Shown here in pieces: positions 14,382-22,554 of a stretch of DNA of 33,250 nt; within the stretch, counting starts at the first letter, position 1; every line of letters begins with the position of its first letter. A model generated the notes under the pieces. The model was not told the origin of the DNA. It ran no database searches and saw nothing but the letters and a program-made list of their open reading frames with translations. Position numbers and translations under genes: made by a program. Source of the stretch: Bryobacterales bacterium (GTDB lineage Bacteria; Acidobacteriota; Terriglobia; Bryobacterales; Bryobacteraceae); contig JAEUQC010000008.1 of assembly GCA_016789905.1 (NCBI GenBank), positions 1-33,250 of the forward strand, read 5' to 3'.

Positions 14382-17282
14382 ATGCGGAATCCTGTTTCCC
14401 TGCCGGCCTCGCGCCTGCCGGGGGTGCTTGTTCTGGGATTTTTCTGCCTCCCTGCCTTTCCACAAGGCATTATCGGTACGGTCGCTGGCACCGGTACTGC
14501 GGGATTTGGCGGTGATAACGGCCCGGCGGTTTCCGCCGCGCTCAATGAACCGGGCGGTGTCGATGTCGATAGCCTCGGCAATCTCTACATCGCTGACTTC
14601 CTCAATAGCCGCATTCGGAAGGTGTCTCCCTCCGGCATCATCACCACTGTCGCCGGCACTGGCGTCCCGGGCTTCAGCGGCGATGGCGCCGCTGCCACCG
14701 CCGCCCAGCTAAACTACCCTTCCGCCGTCGAAGTCGACAGCGCCGGCAATATCTACATCGCCGATACCAGCAATCACCGCATTCGCAAGGTCACGCCAGC
14801 CGGCATTATCAGCACCATCGCCGGCAATGGCACGGCCGGCTTCGGCGGCGATAGCGGCCAGGCCACCGCCGCCGCCCTTTGGTTCCCGCTCGGCGTCACC
14901 CGCGATCCCGCCGGCAATCTCTACATCGCCGACGCCTACAACAACCGCATCCGCAAAATTACTCCCGCTGGTGTCATCACCACCATGGCCGGCAACGGCA
15001 CCGATGGCTTCAGCGGCGACGGCGCCGCCGCCACTGCCGCCGCCCTTTCCCAGCCATCCGCCACCGCCATCGATGCGGCCGGCAACCTCTTTATTGCCGA
15101 CCGTTTCAATCACCGCATTCGCAAAGTCACCCCCGGCGGCATCATCACCACCGTCGCCGGCAACGGCACCGGCGGCTTCGATTCCGATGGCGTCGCCGCT
15201 ACCGCCGCCGCCCTCTTCTACCCTTCCGATATCGCCGTCGACTTCAACAACAATCTCTACATCGCCGACCAGGGCAACAACCGGACCCGCAAAATTACTC
15301 CCGGCGGCATCATCAGCACCGTCGCCGGCAATGGAACCCCAGGCTTCTCCGGCGACGGCGGCCCCGGCGCCAACGCCCAGTTGAATGTACCCGTCGGCGT
15401 CACCGTCGATGGCGCAACTCTCGTCTATACCGCCGATTCCCTCAACCATCGCATCCGCAGAATCACCTTCCCGGGCGCCAACGCGCCCGCCGTCATCTCC
15501 GGCACACCAACCAATCCGCTCGCCTCGCCACAAACCCTCACCTTCACCGGCCGGGACCTCGACGGCGCCGCCAATATCCATCGCGCCTACTTCCTCATCA
15601 ACGACAGCGCCGTTATCCCGCAGAATACCTGCCACGGCTTCTATGACCGCGCCACCCATGCGCTCTATCTGTACAGCGATGGACTCAGCACCGTGCTCGG
15701 CCCGCTGGCAATCGGCGCTTCCGGCACGCTCCAAAACAGCCAGTGCTCCCTCAACGGCGGCGCGTCTTCGGTCGTATCGGCAACCGGAACCGATCTGGTT
15801 CTCAATCTGAATTTCAGCCTGACCACCTCCTACAACGCGGCAGCCAAAAAGATCTATCTGTGGATCCGCGACAAAGAGGGAAATGATACCGGCTGGGTCC
15901 AGACCGGCACCTGGAACGCGCCCGCCCCGCCCCAGCCGCCATCCATCGTTTCCAGCACCCCCGCCAACCCCTCCGGCTCTCCCCAAACCTTCACCTTCGT
16001 CGCCCGCGACCCCAACGGCTTCACCGATATCCACCGCGTCTACTTCCAAATCCATACCAGCCCAACCGTCCCGGCCAACACCTGTCACGGTTTATATGAC
16101 CGGCCGACGAATGCCTTCTATCTGTTCAACGACGCGCTCACCACGCTCACCGGCCCGCTCACGCCGGGCAGTTCCGGAACCCTGCAAAACAGCCAATGCG
16201 TCCTTCATGGCGCCGCCTCCACTCCCGTATCCGGCGCGGGAACCGACCTTACCGTCACCCTCTCCATGAGCCTGCAATCGGCCTATGCCGCCTCGCCGCG
16301 CAACGTCTATCTCTGGGTGACCGATAACGCCAACACCGGCACCGGCTGGGTCCAGGTCAGCACCTGGGGCGCGGCCGCCCCGCCCCAGCCGCCATCCATC
16401 GTTTCCAGCACCCCCGCCAACCCCTCCGGCTCTCCCCAAACCTTCACCTTCGTCGCCCGTGACCCCAACGGCTTTGCTGACATCAATCTCGTCTACTTCC
16501 AGGTCCACACCACACCAACCGTTCCGGTCAATACCTGCCACGGCTTCTATCACCGGCCAACAAATGCCTTCTATCTGTTTAACGACGCGCTCACCACATT
16601 CACCGGCCCGCTCACGCCGGGCAGTTCCGGAACCCTGCAAAACAGCCAGTGCGTCCTTCATGGCGCCGCCTCCACTCCCGTATCCGGCGCGGGAACGGAC
16701 CTTACCCTTACCCTTTCCATGAGCCTGCAATCGGCCTATGCCGCCTCGCCCCGCAACGTCTATCTCTGGGTGACCGATAACGCCAACACCGGCACCGGCT
16801 GGGTCCAGGTCAACACCTGGGGCGCGGCCGCCCCGCCACAGCCGCCAACCGTCGTCTCCGGCACCCCCGCCAACCCCTCCGGCTCGCCCCAAACGTTCAC
16901 CTTCGTCGCCCGCGACGCCAACGGCTTTACCGACATCAACCGCGTCTACTTCCAGGTCCATACCAGCCCAACCGTTCCGGCAAACACCTGCCACGGCTTC
17001 TATGACCGGCCTACAAACGCTTTCTATCTGTTCAACGACGCGCTGACCGCGCTGACCGGCCCGCTTACTCCGGGCAGCGCAGGAACCCTGCAAAACAGCC
17101 AATGCGTCCTCCATGGCGCCGCCTCCACGCCCGTATCCGGCGCCGGAACGGACCTTACCCTTACCCTTTCCATGAGCCTGCAGTCCGCCTATGCCGCCAC
17201 CACCCGCAACGTCTATCTTTGGGTAACCGATAACGCCAACACCGGCACCGGCTGGATCCCGGTCAGCGCCTGGCGGCCATAG
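14382..17282 (+). CDS. Secreted NHL-repeat beta-propeller protein with four Ig-like repeats
   Basis: The 966-residue product has a signal peptide (residues 1-28). Six consecutive 56-residue NHL units follow (about residues 30-365; DNA 14469-15476), each with a GNLYIAD core and an RIRK-x-TP-G end, as expected for a six-bladed propeller. The rest is four Ig-like units of about 150 residues, each with two conserved cysteines (in NTCHGFYD and NSQC) that could form a disulphide, and ending NVYLWVTDNANTGTGW. I know this unit from Bryobacterales secreted proteins. The last three units repeat with an exact 453-base period. There is no PEP-CTERM or transmembrane anchor, so it is likely released or bound to matrix. 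GAGGGGA lies close before the ATG. The function is unknown; such proteins are usually adhesive or scaffolding. Confidence 0.88.
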   Translation: MRNPVSLPASRLPGVLVLGFFCLPAFPQGIIGTVAGTGTAGFGGDNGPAVSAALNEPGGVDVDSLGNLYIADFLNSRIRKVSPSGIITTVAGTGVPGFSGDGAAATAAQLNYPSAVEVDSAGNIYIADTSNHRIRKVTPAGIISTIAGNGTAGFGGDSGQATAAALWFPLGVTRDPAGNLYIADAYNNRIRKITPAGVITTMAGNGTDGFSGDGAAATAAALSQPSATAIDAAGNLFIADRFNHRIRKVTPGGIITTVAGNGTGGFDSDGVAATAAALFYPSDIAVDFNNNLYIADQGNNRTRKITPGGIISTVAGNGTPGFSGDGGPGANAQLNVPVGVTVDGATLVYTADSLNHRIRRITFPGANAPAVISGTPTNPLASPQTLTFTGRDLDGAANIHRAYFLINDSAVIPQNTCHGFYDRATHALYLYSDGLSTVLGPLAIGASGTLQNSQCSLNGGASSVVSATGTDLVLNLNFSLTTSYNAAAKKIYLWIRDKEGNDTGWVQTGTWNAPAPPQPPSIVSSTPANPSGSPQTFTFVARDPNGFTDIHRVYFQIHTSPTVPANTCHGLYDRPTNAFYLFNDALTTLTGPLTPGSSGTLQNSQCVLHGAASTPVSGAGTDLTVTLSMSLQSAYAASPRNVYLWVTDNANTGTGWVQVSTWGAAAPPQPPSIVSSTPANPSGSPQTFTFVARDPNGFADINLVYFQVHTTPTVPVNTCHGFYHRPTNAFYLFNDALTTFTGPLTPGSSGTLQNSQCVLHGAASTPVSGAGTDLTLTLSMSLQSAYAASPRNVYLWVTDNANTGTGWVQVNTWGAAAPPQPPTVVSGTPANPSGSPQTFTFVARDANGFTDINRVYFQVHTSPTVPANTCHGFYDRPTNAFYLFNDALTALTGPLTPGSAGTLQNSQCVLHGAASTPVSGAGTDLTLTLSMSLQSAYAATTRNVYLWVTDNANTGTGWIPVSAWRP
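14469..15476 (+). repeat. Six tandem 168-base NHL-encoding repeats
   Basis: Six in-frame units of 56 codons encode the NHL blades. Units share phrases such as ATCATCACCACCGTCGCCGG and GGCAATCTCTACATCGCCGA but have diverged at many positions. Confidence 0.85.
15931..17279 (+). repeat. Three near-identical 453-base tandem repeats
   Basis: The CAGCCGCC marker recurs at 15933, 16386 and 16839, giving an exact 453-base (151-codon) period. Long stretches of the three units are base-for-base the same, including silent positions. A fourth, clearly diverged unit precedes them (about 15482-15930). The last copy ends at the stop codon. Confidence 0.9.
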
Positions 17283-17346
17283 ACCATTCCAATAGAATTG
17301 GTGCAGGGATCACCAGACTCAGCCGATTATCCTTAAAAGAGAGGAA

Positions 17347-18909
17347 ATGGCGAAGCTGATAAGAATTAAGGTGCGTCTGGGCGGGGATAGCGACGATAGC
17401 CCGCCGCCAGCCGAGGCGCCTCCCGCCGAGTGGCCGCTTCGGCCCGTGAACTTCTTCGTTTCCCTGTTGGCCCATGCCGGCATCGCCGGCGCACTGGCCT
17501 ACATGCCGCCAATCCCCACCCAGGCGGAAAAAGCGGTCCACGCCAAAGTCTATAAAGTGATCGACTTGAAGAAGGAGCCGATCATCTATTGGGCGCGTGT
17601 GCCTGCGGCGCTTCCCGCCGTCTCACCGGAAACACCCATCGGGGCAAGCCGCGCGTTCCGCGGCGAGGAGCAAAGCAAGACGGAACGAATCGTCGTTCAA
17701 CAACCCAATGCCGATCCCGCCAAGCAGTTGGTCTGGCAGCCCGATAAGCCCGAACGGCTGCGGACCGAAACGCCGCTGCAAAACATGGTGGCCGTGCAGG
17801 GTAAGCCCGTTCCAAAACCGTTTGAGCCGCCAAAGGCCAGACAGCCGGAGCCGGAAACTCCGAAAGCCCTGCCCGTCCCCGAAACACAAATCGCGAAAAC
17901 CGAATTGCCGGTGAAAGTCGTCGGGTCTCCGGCGCTGCCAACCGCCAAACCTCAGCCCAAAACCTTTGTTCCGCCAAAAACGCAGCCCAAACTTGCCCTC
18001 GCCCCCGGTGCCGTGGCCGAAGCACCCCCGGAACTGGCGGCATCGAACGTGAAACTGCCCGGCGCCGCCATCGGCGCCGGCGCTCTTCCCAAACGCCCCG
18101 CCCCCTTCGTTCCCCCGCCGCCAACCAAGACCGGCCCCGGCCCGGGCGACGCCAACGGAAAAGGGTTGACCGCTCCCCCGGAACTTCCCGCCGGCGGCAC
18201 CGGAAGCACCGTCACCGCCGCCGTCATCGGGCTCAACCCGGCAACCGGCATTACCGCGCTGCCCGACGGGTCGCGCCCGGCCGCCTTCTCCCGGGCCAGA
18301 AGGGTTGGCGAACCCTCCGGCGGCACGCCAGGCCAGGGCCCCGTTGTTCCCGGCGTCGCCATAGCGGGCAATCGCAGCGCTGGTACCTCGCTTGCGCCGG
18401 TACCAACCGCTCCCGCCGGAGGGCCGCCCCGGTCGTTCGATCTACGTCTTCCGCCGGCCGCTTCCACCACCTCGGCGCCCCTGCGGCCGTCTTCCAGGAC
18501 GCTTCCACGTGCCATAGAAGCGCGTTTTAGTGCACGAATTGTGTACGTTTTGGTCATTCCTAAGCCCAATTTGCCGCACTATATCGCCGATTGGACGATG
18601 TGGTTTTCCGAACGAACGTCCGAATTGACGGCCTCTCCATCCATGCGCGCTCCCGTCCCGATTCGCAAAACACTCCGTCCGGACACCCCTCCGTCGGCCG
18701 GCTATGGCGCCGAAGGCTGGGTGCAAGTGTCGGCAATCATTGGGAAAGACGGCAAACTCTCCGCCATCGCTCCCCTTCCCGGCCGCACCCCCGCCGTGGC
18801 CGCCAAAGCCGCCGAAGACCTCATAAACTGGGAGTTCCGCCCGGCCTCGCGCAACGGCGAGGCAATCGACGTGGAAGTGGTGATCGAGATTCCTTTCCGC
18901 GTGCAGTAG
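17347..18909 (+). CDS. TonB-family protein, proline-rich
   Basis: The 520-residue product has a cytoplasmic N-terminus, one membrane span (about residues 35-52, NFFVSLLAHAGIAGALAYM), a long proline/alanine-rich periplasmic stretch (about 75-385), and a C-terminal TonB-like domain (about 450-520: GAEGWVQVSAIIGKDGKL, then INWEFRPASRNGE and VVIEIPF). TonB proteins span the periplasm and drive outer-membrane transporters using ExbB/ExbD. A segment just before the C-domain (IVYVLVIPKPNLPHYIADW) matches a pattern I associate with acidobacterial TonB-like proteins. GAGAGGAA precedes the ATG. No ExbB, ExbD or TonB-dependent receptor gene is present, so its partner is unknown; a structural or signalling role is possible. 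Confidence 0.82.
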   Translation: MAKLIRIKVRLGGDSDDSPPPAEAPPAEWPLRPVNFFVSLLAHAGIAGALAYMPPIPTQAEKAVHAKVYKVIDLKKEPIIYWARVPAALPAVSPETPIGASRAFRGEEQSKTERIVVQQPNADPAKQLVWQPDKPERLRTETPLQNMVAVQGKPVPKPFEPPKARQPEPETPKALPVPETQIAKTELPVKVVGSPALPTAKPQPKTFVPPKTQPKLALAPGAVAEAPPELAASNVKLPGAAIGAGALPKRPAPFVPPPPTKTGPGPGDANGKGLTAPPELPAGGTGSTVTAAVIGLNPATGITALPDGSRPAAFSRARRVGEPSGGTPGQGPVVPGVAIAGNRSAGTSLAPVPTAPAGGPPRSFDLRLPPAASTTSAPLRPSSRTLPRAIEARFSARIVYVLVIPKPNLPHYIADWTMWFSERTSELTASPSMRAPVPIRKTLRPDTPPSAGYGAEGWVQVSAIIGKDGKLSAIAPLPGRTPAVAAKAAEDLINWEFRPASRNGEAIDVEVVIEIPFRVQ

Positions 18910-19287
18910 CACCAGCGCGCGGCGGTGAAACGTTCCGGCGGCGGCGTCACTATGGATGAGACGAAAACAACGCGGGATGGCCGCCAATTCCCATTCTATG
19001 AATTCATATATATTATTGAAACATTTACGCTTACAATTAAAATCGAACGGGCTTTTCCGACATTTGTAGGCCTAGCGACTACAACCAGCCGACGGTACTA
19101 CTAGTACTAAGTACCAAGAAATCTTGAACCCCTCTAGGTTTTTGTGTGACTATAGCCTAAAATGCTACGTTGACAGGGTACTAGACTGATTTGAATGGCG
19201 TCGCCAGATTTTCGACGACGGCGTTGGCGACACTCTGCCGGTTGGCCCCCGTTGCTCCCCCCGCACATCCACTTTCACGGAGAAATT
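18910..19287. other. 378-base regulatory region ahead of the EPS operon
   Basis: No gene is seen. The stretch 18990-19060 is strongly AT-rich against GC-rich surroundings and holds a 12-base palindrome TATGAATTCATA (18997-19008). TTGTAG/CTACAA arms (19064-19069, 19079-19084) could pair. A triple GTAC element lies at 19094-19115, a TAAAAT box at 19158-19163, and a consensus -35 TTGACA at 19170-19175 with only a poor -10 (TTGAAT). The long untranslated leader suggests control at this point, but no riboswitch fold was recognised. Confidence 0.5.
19094..19115. promoter_or_regulatory. Triple GTAC palindromic element, candidate operator of the EPS operon
   Basis: Three GTAC cores (19095, 19104, 19111) lie in 22 bases; the outer arms GGTACT and AGTACC are inverted copies and TACTAGTA at the centre is a palindrome. 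It lies 42 bases before the TAAAAT box at 19158. It resembles the AGTAC pairs at 771, 3230 and 11214. Confidence 0.4.
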
Positions 19288-20868
19288 ATGACGAAACGGT
19301 TGGACAGTTTTCACTTCAAGACACCACGCTTCCTGCTGCTCTACTCCCCCTTGCAGTTCGGCCCGGAAGAAATGGCGAAGCCCGATGGTTCGCTGAGTCT
19401 TCCCTACCTGGCTGGTTCGTTGCGCCGCGCTGGCTACGACGTGAAAATTCTGGACGTTTCGGTGGGCGACAAGGGCGACCCAATTCAAGACAGCTTCTTC
19501 AACACCACCAAGCTGCCTAGCGGGCTGATTCGCTGCGGCATGACGTGGCCGGACATCGCCAAGAAGATCGCCGATTTCGACGTGATCGGCATCTCTTCGA
19601 TCTTCACCACGCAGACGACGATGGTGCTGGACCTGATCAAGTTCGTGAAGCAGTGCGACCCGAACAAACTGGTGATCACGGGCGGCGTTAATTCCCGCAA
19701 TCTGCGGAGCCGCTTCTACGCGGCCGGCGCCGACCTGATCGCGACATCGGAAGCCGAGCGCACGGTGGTTTCGATTGGCGAGGCGGTGCGAGGCAAGGGA
19801 CTATTGTCGGAAGTGCCCGGAATCGCCTACCTGAACGATGACGGCAAAGAGGTCATGGTGCCGGCGCTGCCGCCGGTGATGGATCTGGACGAGTTGCCGT
19901 TTCCGGCCTGGGACCTGCTGCCGCTGGACAAATACTGGGATCTTTCGCGTCCCCATGGCGGTCAGTTTCCGGAAGGCGCGCGCATCACCTACGCCTCCCT
20001 GCAGACCTCCCGCGGGTGTCCGTTCCAGTGCAAGTACTGCCATATTTCGAAAGAAGAGGCCGGTGATCTGGCCGGGGCGCTGGGTACGTTTCGCACAAAA
20101 TCGGTGGGCCGCGTGCTGGAGGAGCTTGAAATCCTGAAGAGCCTGGGCGCGCGCTACATCTTCTTCGAAGACGACAGTCTGTTTGCCAAGAAGCCGCGCG
20201 CCTATGAGCTATTCCGCAAGGTGACCGATATGGGGTTGGACCTTTCGGACGTGAACGGGATCAACATCGTCCACTTGCTGAAGAACTTCAACGGCCGGCT
20301 GGACATTGACACCGAATTCCTGGAAGTTCTTTCCGGCGCCGGATTCCACATGCTGCACCTTCCGTTTGAATCGGCCAATCAACGGTTGATTGACAAGTAC
20401 TCTTCGGGCAAATGGAATCGCGACCGGCTGGACAGCGCGAAGCTGATCCGTGAGTGCGGCAAGATCGGCATTAAGACGGCCGGAAACTACATGATTGGTT
20501 ACCCGGATGAGACGCTGGGCGAGATCCACAATACGATTCTGTTCGCCAAGTCGCATGTGGAAGAAGGGATGAATCACGCGGCGCTGTTCGCGGTGGTGCC
20601 CTTCCCTGGCACGCAGATCTACGACATGGTGGTGGAAAGCGGGCAGTTGGATCCGAACTTCGACACCGATCACATGAAGTGGACGAAGTCGATTCTGAAG
20701 GGGTTGGCGGTGCCGGCCGATACGCTGGAGCACCTGCGGCAGTTGGCTTGGCTGACGGTGAACCCGACGGAGTTCGTCAACTACAAGATCAATATGCGCG
20801 TAAAGAAACCGGAAGCCGAGAAGCCGGTGGCGCCGGCAGTAGCGCCGACACAGCTCGCCATTTTGTAG
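19288..20868 (+). CDS. B12-binding-domain radical SAM enzyme, substrate unknown
   Basis: From ATG 19288, with GGAG 5 bases upstream, the product is 526 residues. An earlier in-frame ATG at 19195 gives an Arg-rich extension without a ribosome site and is rejected. Residues about 10-170 form a cobalamin-binding-like Rossmann domain (LSLPYLAGSLRRAGYDVKILD, ITGGVN). The radical SAM domain follows, with the 4Fe-4S motif CPFQCKYC (Cys244, Cys248, Cys251) and FFEDDSLF at 292-299. Members of this class methylate or rearrange unactivated carbons in lipids, sugars and natural products; the substrate cannot be read from sequence. It is the first gene of the plus-strand EPS operon, 39 bases before an RmlD-like reductase, which suggests work on a sugar or lipid carrier. 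Confidence 0.88.
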   Translation: MTKRLDSFHFKTPRFLLLYSPLQFGPEEMAKPDGSLSLPYLAGSLRRAGYDVKILDVSVGDKGDPIQDSFFNTTKLPSGLIRCGMTWPDIAKKIADFDVIGISSIFTTQTTMVLDLIKFVKQCDPNKLVITGGVNSRNLRSRFYAAGADLIATSEAERTVVSIGEAVRGKGLLSEVPGIAYLNDDGKEVMVPALPPVMDLDELPFPAWDLLPLDKYWDLSRPHGGQFPEGARITYASLQTSRGCPFQCKYCHISKEEAGDLAGALGTFRTKSVGRVLEELEILKSLGARYIFFEDDSLFAKKPRAYELFRKVTDMGLDLSDVNGINIVHLLKNFNGRLDIDTEFLEVLSGAGFHMLHLPFESANQRLIDKYSSGKWNRDRLDSAKLIRECGKIGIKTAGNYMIGYPDETLGEIHNTILFAKSHVEEGMNHAALFAVVPFPGTQIYDMVVESGQLDPNFDTDHMKWTKSILKGLAVPADTLEHLRQLAWLTVNPTEFVNYKINMRVKKPEAEKPVAPAVAPTQLAIL

Positions 20869-20891
20869 TCACAGGCGTTTCAGGAAAATCC

Positions 20892-20897
20892 AGGAGG
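20892..20897 (+). promoter_or_regulatory. Ribosome binding site deciding a TTG start
   Basis: AGGAGG lies 10 bases before TTG 20908. The TTG start keeps the N-terminal Rossmann strand and glycine motif intact, whereas the next ATG (20935) would remove them. Confidence 0.8.
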
Positions 20898-20907
20898 AAT
20901 ACCGATC

Positions 20908-21789
20908 TTGATACTCGCAACAGGAGCCGGAGGCATGACCGGGAGATATCTCACCGATGTGTACCGGCCTGAAGAACTGTACCTGACGGATATCGAGACG
21001 ATGAAGCCCAACATTCATCATCTCGACATCCGCGATAAGAATCAGGTAATGGACGTGATCGGGACGGTAAAGCCGAAACTGGTCATCCACTTGGCGGCGG
21101 AGACGAACGTGGACCTGTGTGAGCAGCGTCCGGACCATGCCTACAAGTCGAACTTTGTGGGTTCGATGAATCTGGCGCTGGCGTGCGCCAAACACAATGT
21201 GGATTTGGCATACGTCAGCACGGCCGGCGTGTTTGGGGGCGATCAGGAGGAGCCTTACACGGAGTTTGACGACCCCCGGCCGATCAATGTCTATGCCAAG
21301 TCGAAACTGGAAGGGGAGAAGATCATCCGGTCGCTTATGCCAAATTGTTATGTGGCAAGGGCGGGCTGGATGTTCGGCGGGAGCCGGCAGGACAAGAAAT
21401 TTGTTGGCAAGATTGCGCAACAATGCCTGGACCAGGCGCCGCGGCCGCACCTGAAGGCGGTAAGCGACAAGAAAGGCAGCCCGACGTTTGCCCGTGACTT
21501 TCTGGCGCAGTTGCGGGTATTGACCGAAAGCGGCAACTACGGGTTGTATCATCTGGTGAATGGCGGGGAGTCGACGCGTCACGGCGTGGCGGTTGAGGTG
21601 GCCAGGATTCTACAAGTGGACGCCCATGTGGAAGCGGTCGGCTCCGATGTCTTCCCGCTGCCGGCGACGCGGCCGAATTCGGAGTCGGCACGCAACTACA
21701 AGCTGGAACTGCTAGGTTTGAATAGAATGCGCAGTTGGCAGGAAGCATTGCAGGAGTATCTCCAGGGCTGGCAGGCAGAAAAGGCATAG
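20908..21789 (+). CDS. RmlD-like NAD(P)-dependent sugar-nucleotide reductase
   Basis: The 293-residue product is an extended short-chain dehydrogenase. It has the nucleotide-binding TGAGGMTG (residues 5-12), AAETNVDLCE at 63-72, the catalytic pair Tyr129/Lys133 in YAKSK, and Ser104/Thr105 (STAGVFGG). The best family match is dTDP-4-dehydrorhamnose reductase, which makes dTDP-L-rhamnose from the 4-keto sugar. The rest of the rhamnose pathway (RmlA, B, C) is not in the window, so a different 4-keto-sugar substrate is possible. Translation starts at TTG, fixed by an AGGAGG and the Rossmann motif. It lies between the radical SAM gene and the CpsD-like gene. Confidence 0.82.
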   Translation: MILATGAGGMTGRYLTDVYRPEELYLTDIETMKPNIHHLDIRDKNQVMDVIGTVKPKLVIHLAAETNVDLCEQRPDHAYKSNFVGSMNLALACAKHNVDLAYVSTAGVFGGDQEEPYTEFDDPRPINVYAKSKLEGEKIIRSLMPNCYVARAGWMFGGSRQDKKFVGKIAQQCLDQAPRPHLKAVSDKKGSPTFARDFLAQLRVLTESGNYGLYHLVNGGESTRHGVAVEVARILQVDAHVEAVGSDVFPLPATRPNSESARNYKLELLGLNRMRSWQEALQEYLQGWQAEKA

Positions 21790-21840
21790 AGTGGCTGTTG
21801 GTTGCCTGGATGGCAGAAGTTGGGGAGGCGGAATAAGGCT

Positions 21841-22554
21841 TTGAAATCCTTAAACGATCCGGTGTCCGCGGGGAGGCGAGATATTGAGCCATCCCAATCC
21901 CTTCCTGCGTCGCTGCTCCGGCTGGAGGGCGACAGTGACCGTTGTTTGCTGATCACCAGCGCCCGCAGAGGAGAAGGAAAAAGCTTTGTGACGACGGGCC
22001 TTGGGTGGGTGCTATCGGATGAACTCATCGCGGCCAATTCGTCAAAACGGGTATTGCTGATCGACGCCAACCTGCGATCGCCAACGCTGCATCAAATGTG
22101 CAGCATGCAGAACCGGCGCGGGCTGGCGGACGTGCTTGCCGAGACGCTAGACCCGGTGGAAGCCATCCAGCACGTTAACGACGGGTTGTCGTTGTTGCCG
22201 GCCGGGGGCTTCGGTGGCGTGCGATTGCGAAGGCCGCGGCTGGAGAAGATGCAGCAAGTGCTGGGGGCGCTGCTGCCGTTGTTTGAGCGGATTATCGTGG
22301 ACGCTCCAGCGGTGCTCGAATACCGGGACGCGCTGACCATGGCGCCCTTCGCGGACGCGGTTCTGCTGGTGGTTCAGGCTGGCGAAACTTCGGTGGCGGA
22401 CCTGCGGGACGCGCGAGCGGTGCTGGAGAAGGCTGGCGGCCGGGTGGCGGGAGTCATCATGAACGGCGGCAGCACGGCTGCCTCGCCGATGGCTGGCCGC
22501 GGCACGCCGGCGGCGGCGTTGCTGGAGACACTTTCCGGGAGGACGGGGGCTTGA
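21841..22554 (+). CDS. CpsD/Wzc-like polysaccharide ATPase (tyrosine-kinase fold) without Tyr cluster
   Basis: No ATG is available; I choose TTG 21841 (GGGGAGG at 21822-21828), giving 237 residues, while TTG 21802 is an alternative. The P-loop is SARRGEGKS (residues 40-48), the Walker A' motif VLLIDANLRSP (71-81) and Walker B IIVDAP (151-156). This is the fold of bacterial tyrosine autokinases (CapB, CpsD, the Wzc cytoplasmic domain), which pair with a Wzz-like membrane protein to control EPS chain length. That partner is encoded at 23633. The C-terminus (LETLSGRTGA) lacks the usual tyrosine cluster, and the second Walker A' acid is Asn77. It may therefore be an ATPase without normal autophosphorylation. 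Its stop overlaps the start of the small gene at 22551. Confidence 0.82.
   Translation: MKSLNDPVSAGRRDIEPSQSLPASLLRLEGDSDRCLLITSARRGEGKSFVTTGLGWVLSDELIAANSSKRVLLIDANLRSPTLHQMCSMQNRRGLADVLAETLDPVEAIQHVNDGLSLLPAGGFGGVRLRRPRLEKMQQVLGALLPLFERIIVDAPAVLEYRDALTMAPFADAVLLVVQAGETSVADLRDARAVLEKAGGRVAGVIMNGGSTAASPMAGRGTPAAALLETLSGRTGA
22537..22542 (+). promoter_or_regulatory. Ribosome binding site for the 31-residue gene
   Basis: GGGAGG lies 8 bases before TTG 22551, inside the end of the CpsD-like gene. It supports translation of the small frame by coupling at the TTGA overlap. Confidence 0.55.

Noticed and set aside
14709..17114. Long antisense frames (459 and 340 codons) opposite the NHL/Ig-like gene
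   Set aside because: They mirror the tandem repeats of the plus-strand gene and consist of repetitive Gly/Val/Ala/Asp sequence without known domains.
17283..17346. Possible hairpin near ACCATTCCAATAGAATTGGT after the NHL gene
   Set aside because: The arms contain a bulge or mismatch and no T-run follows, so a terminator call is not supported.
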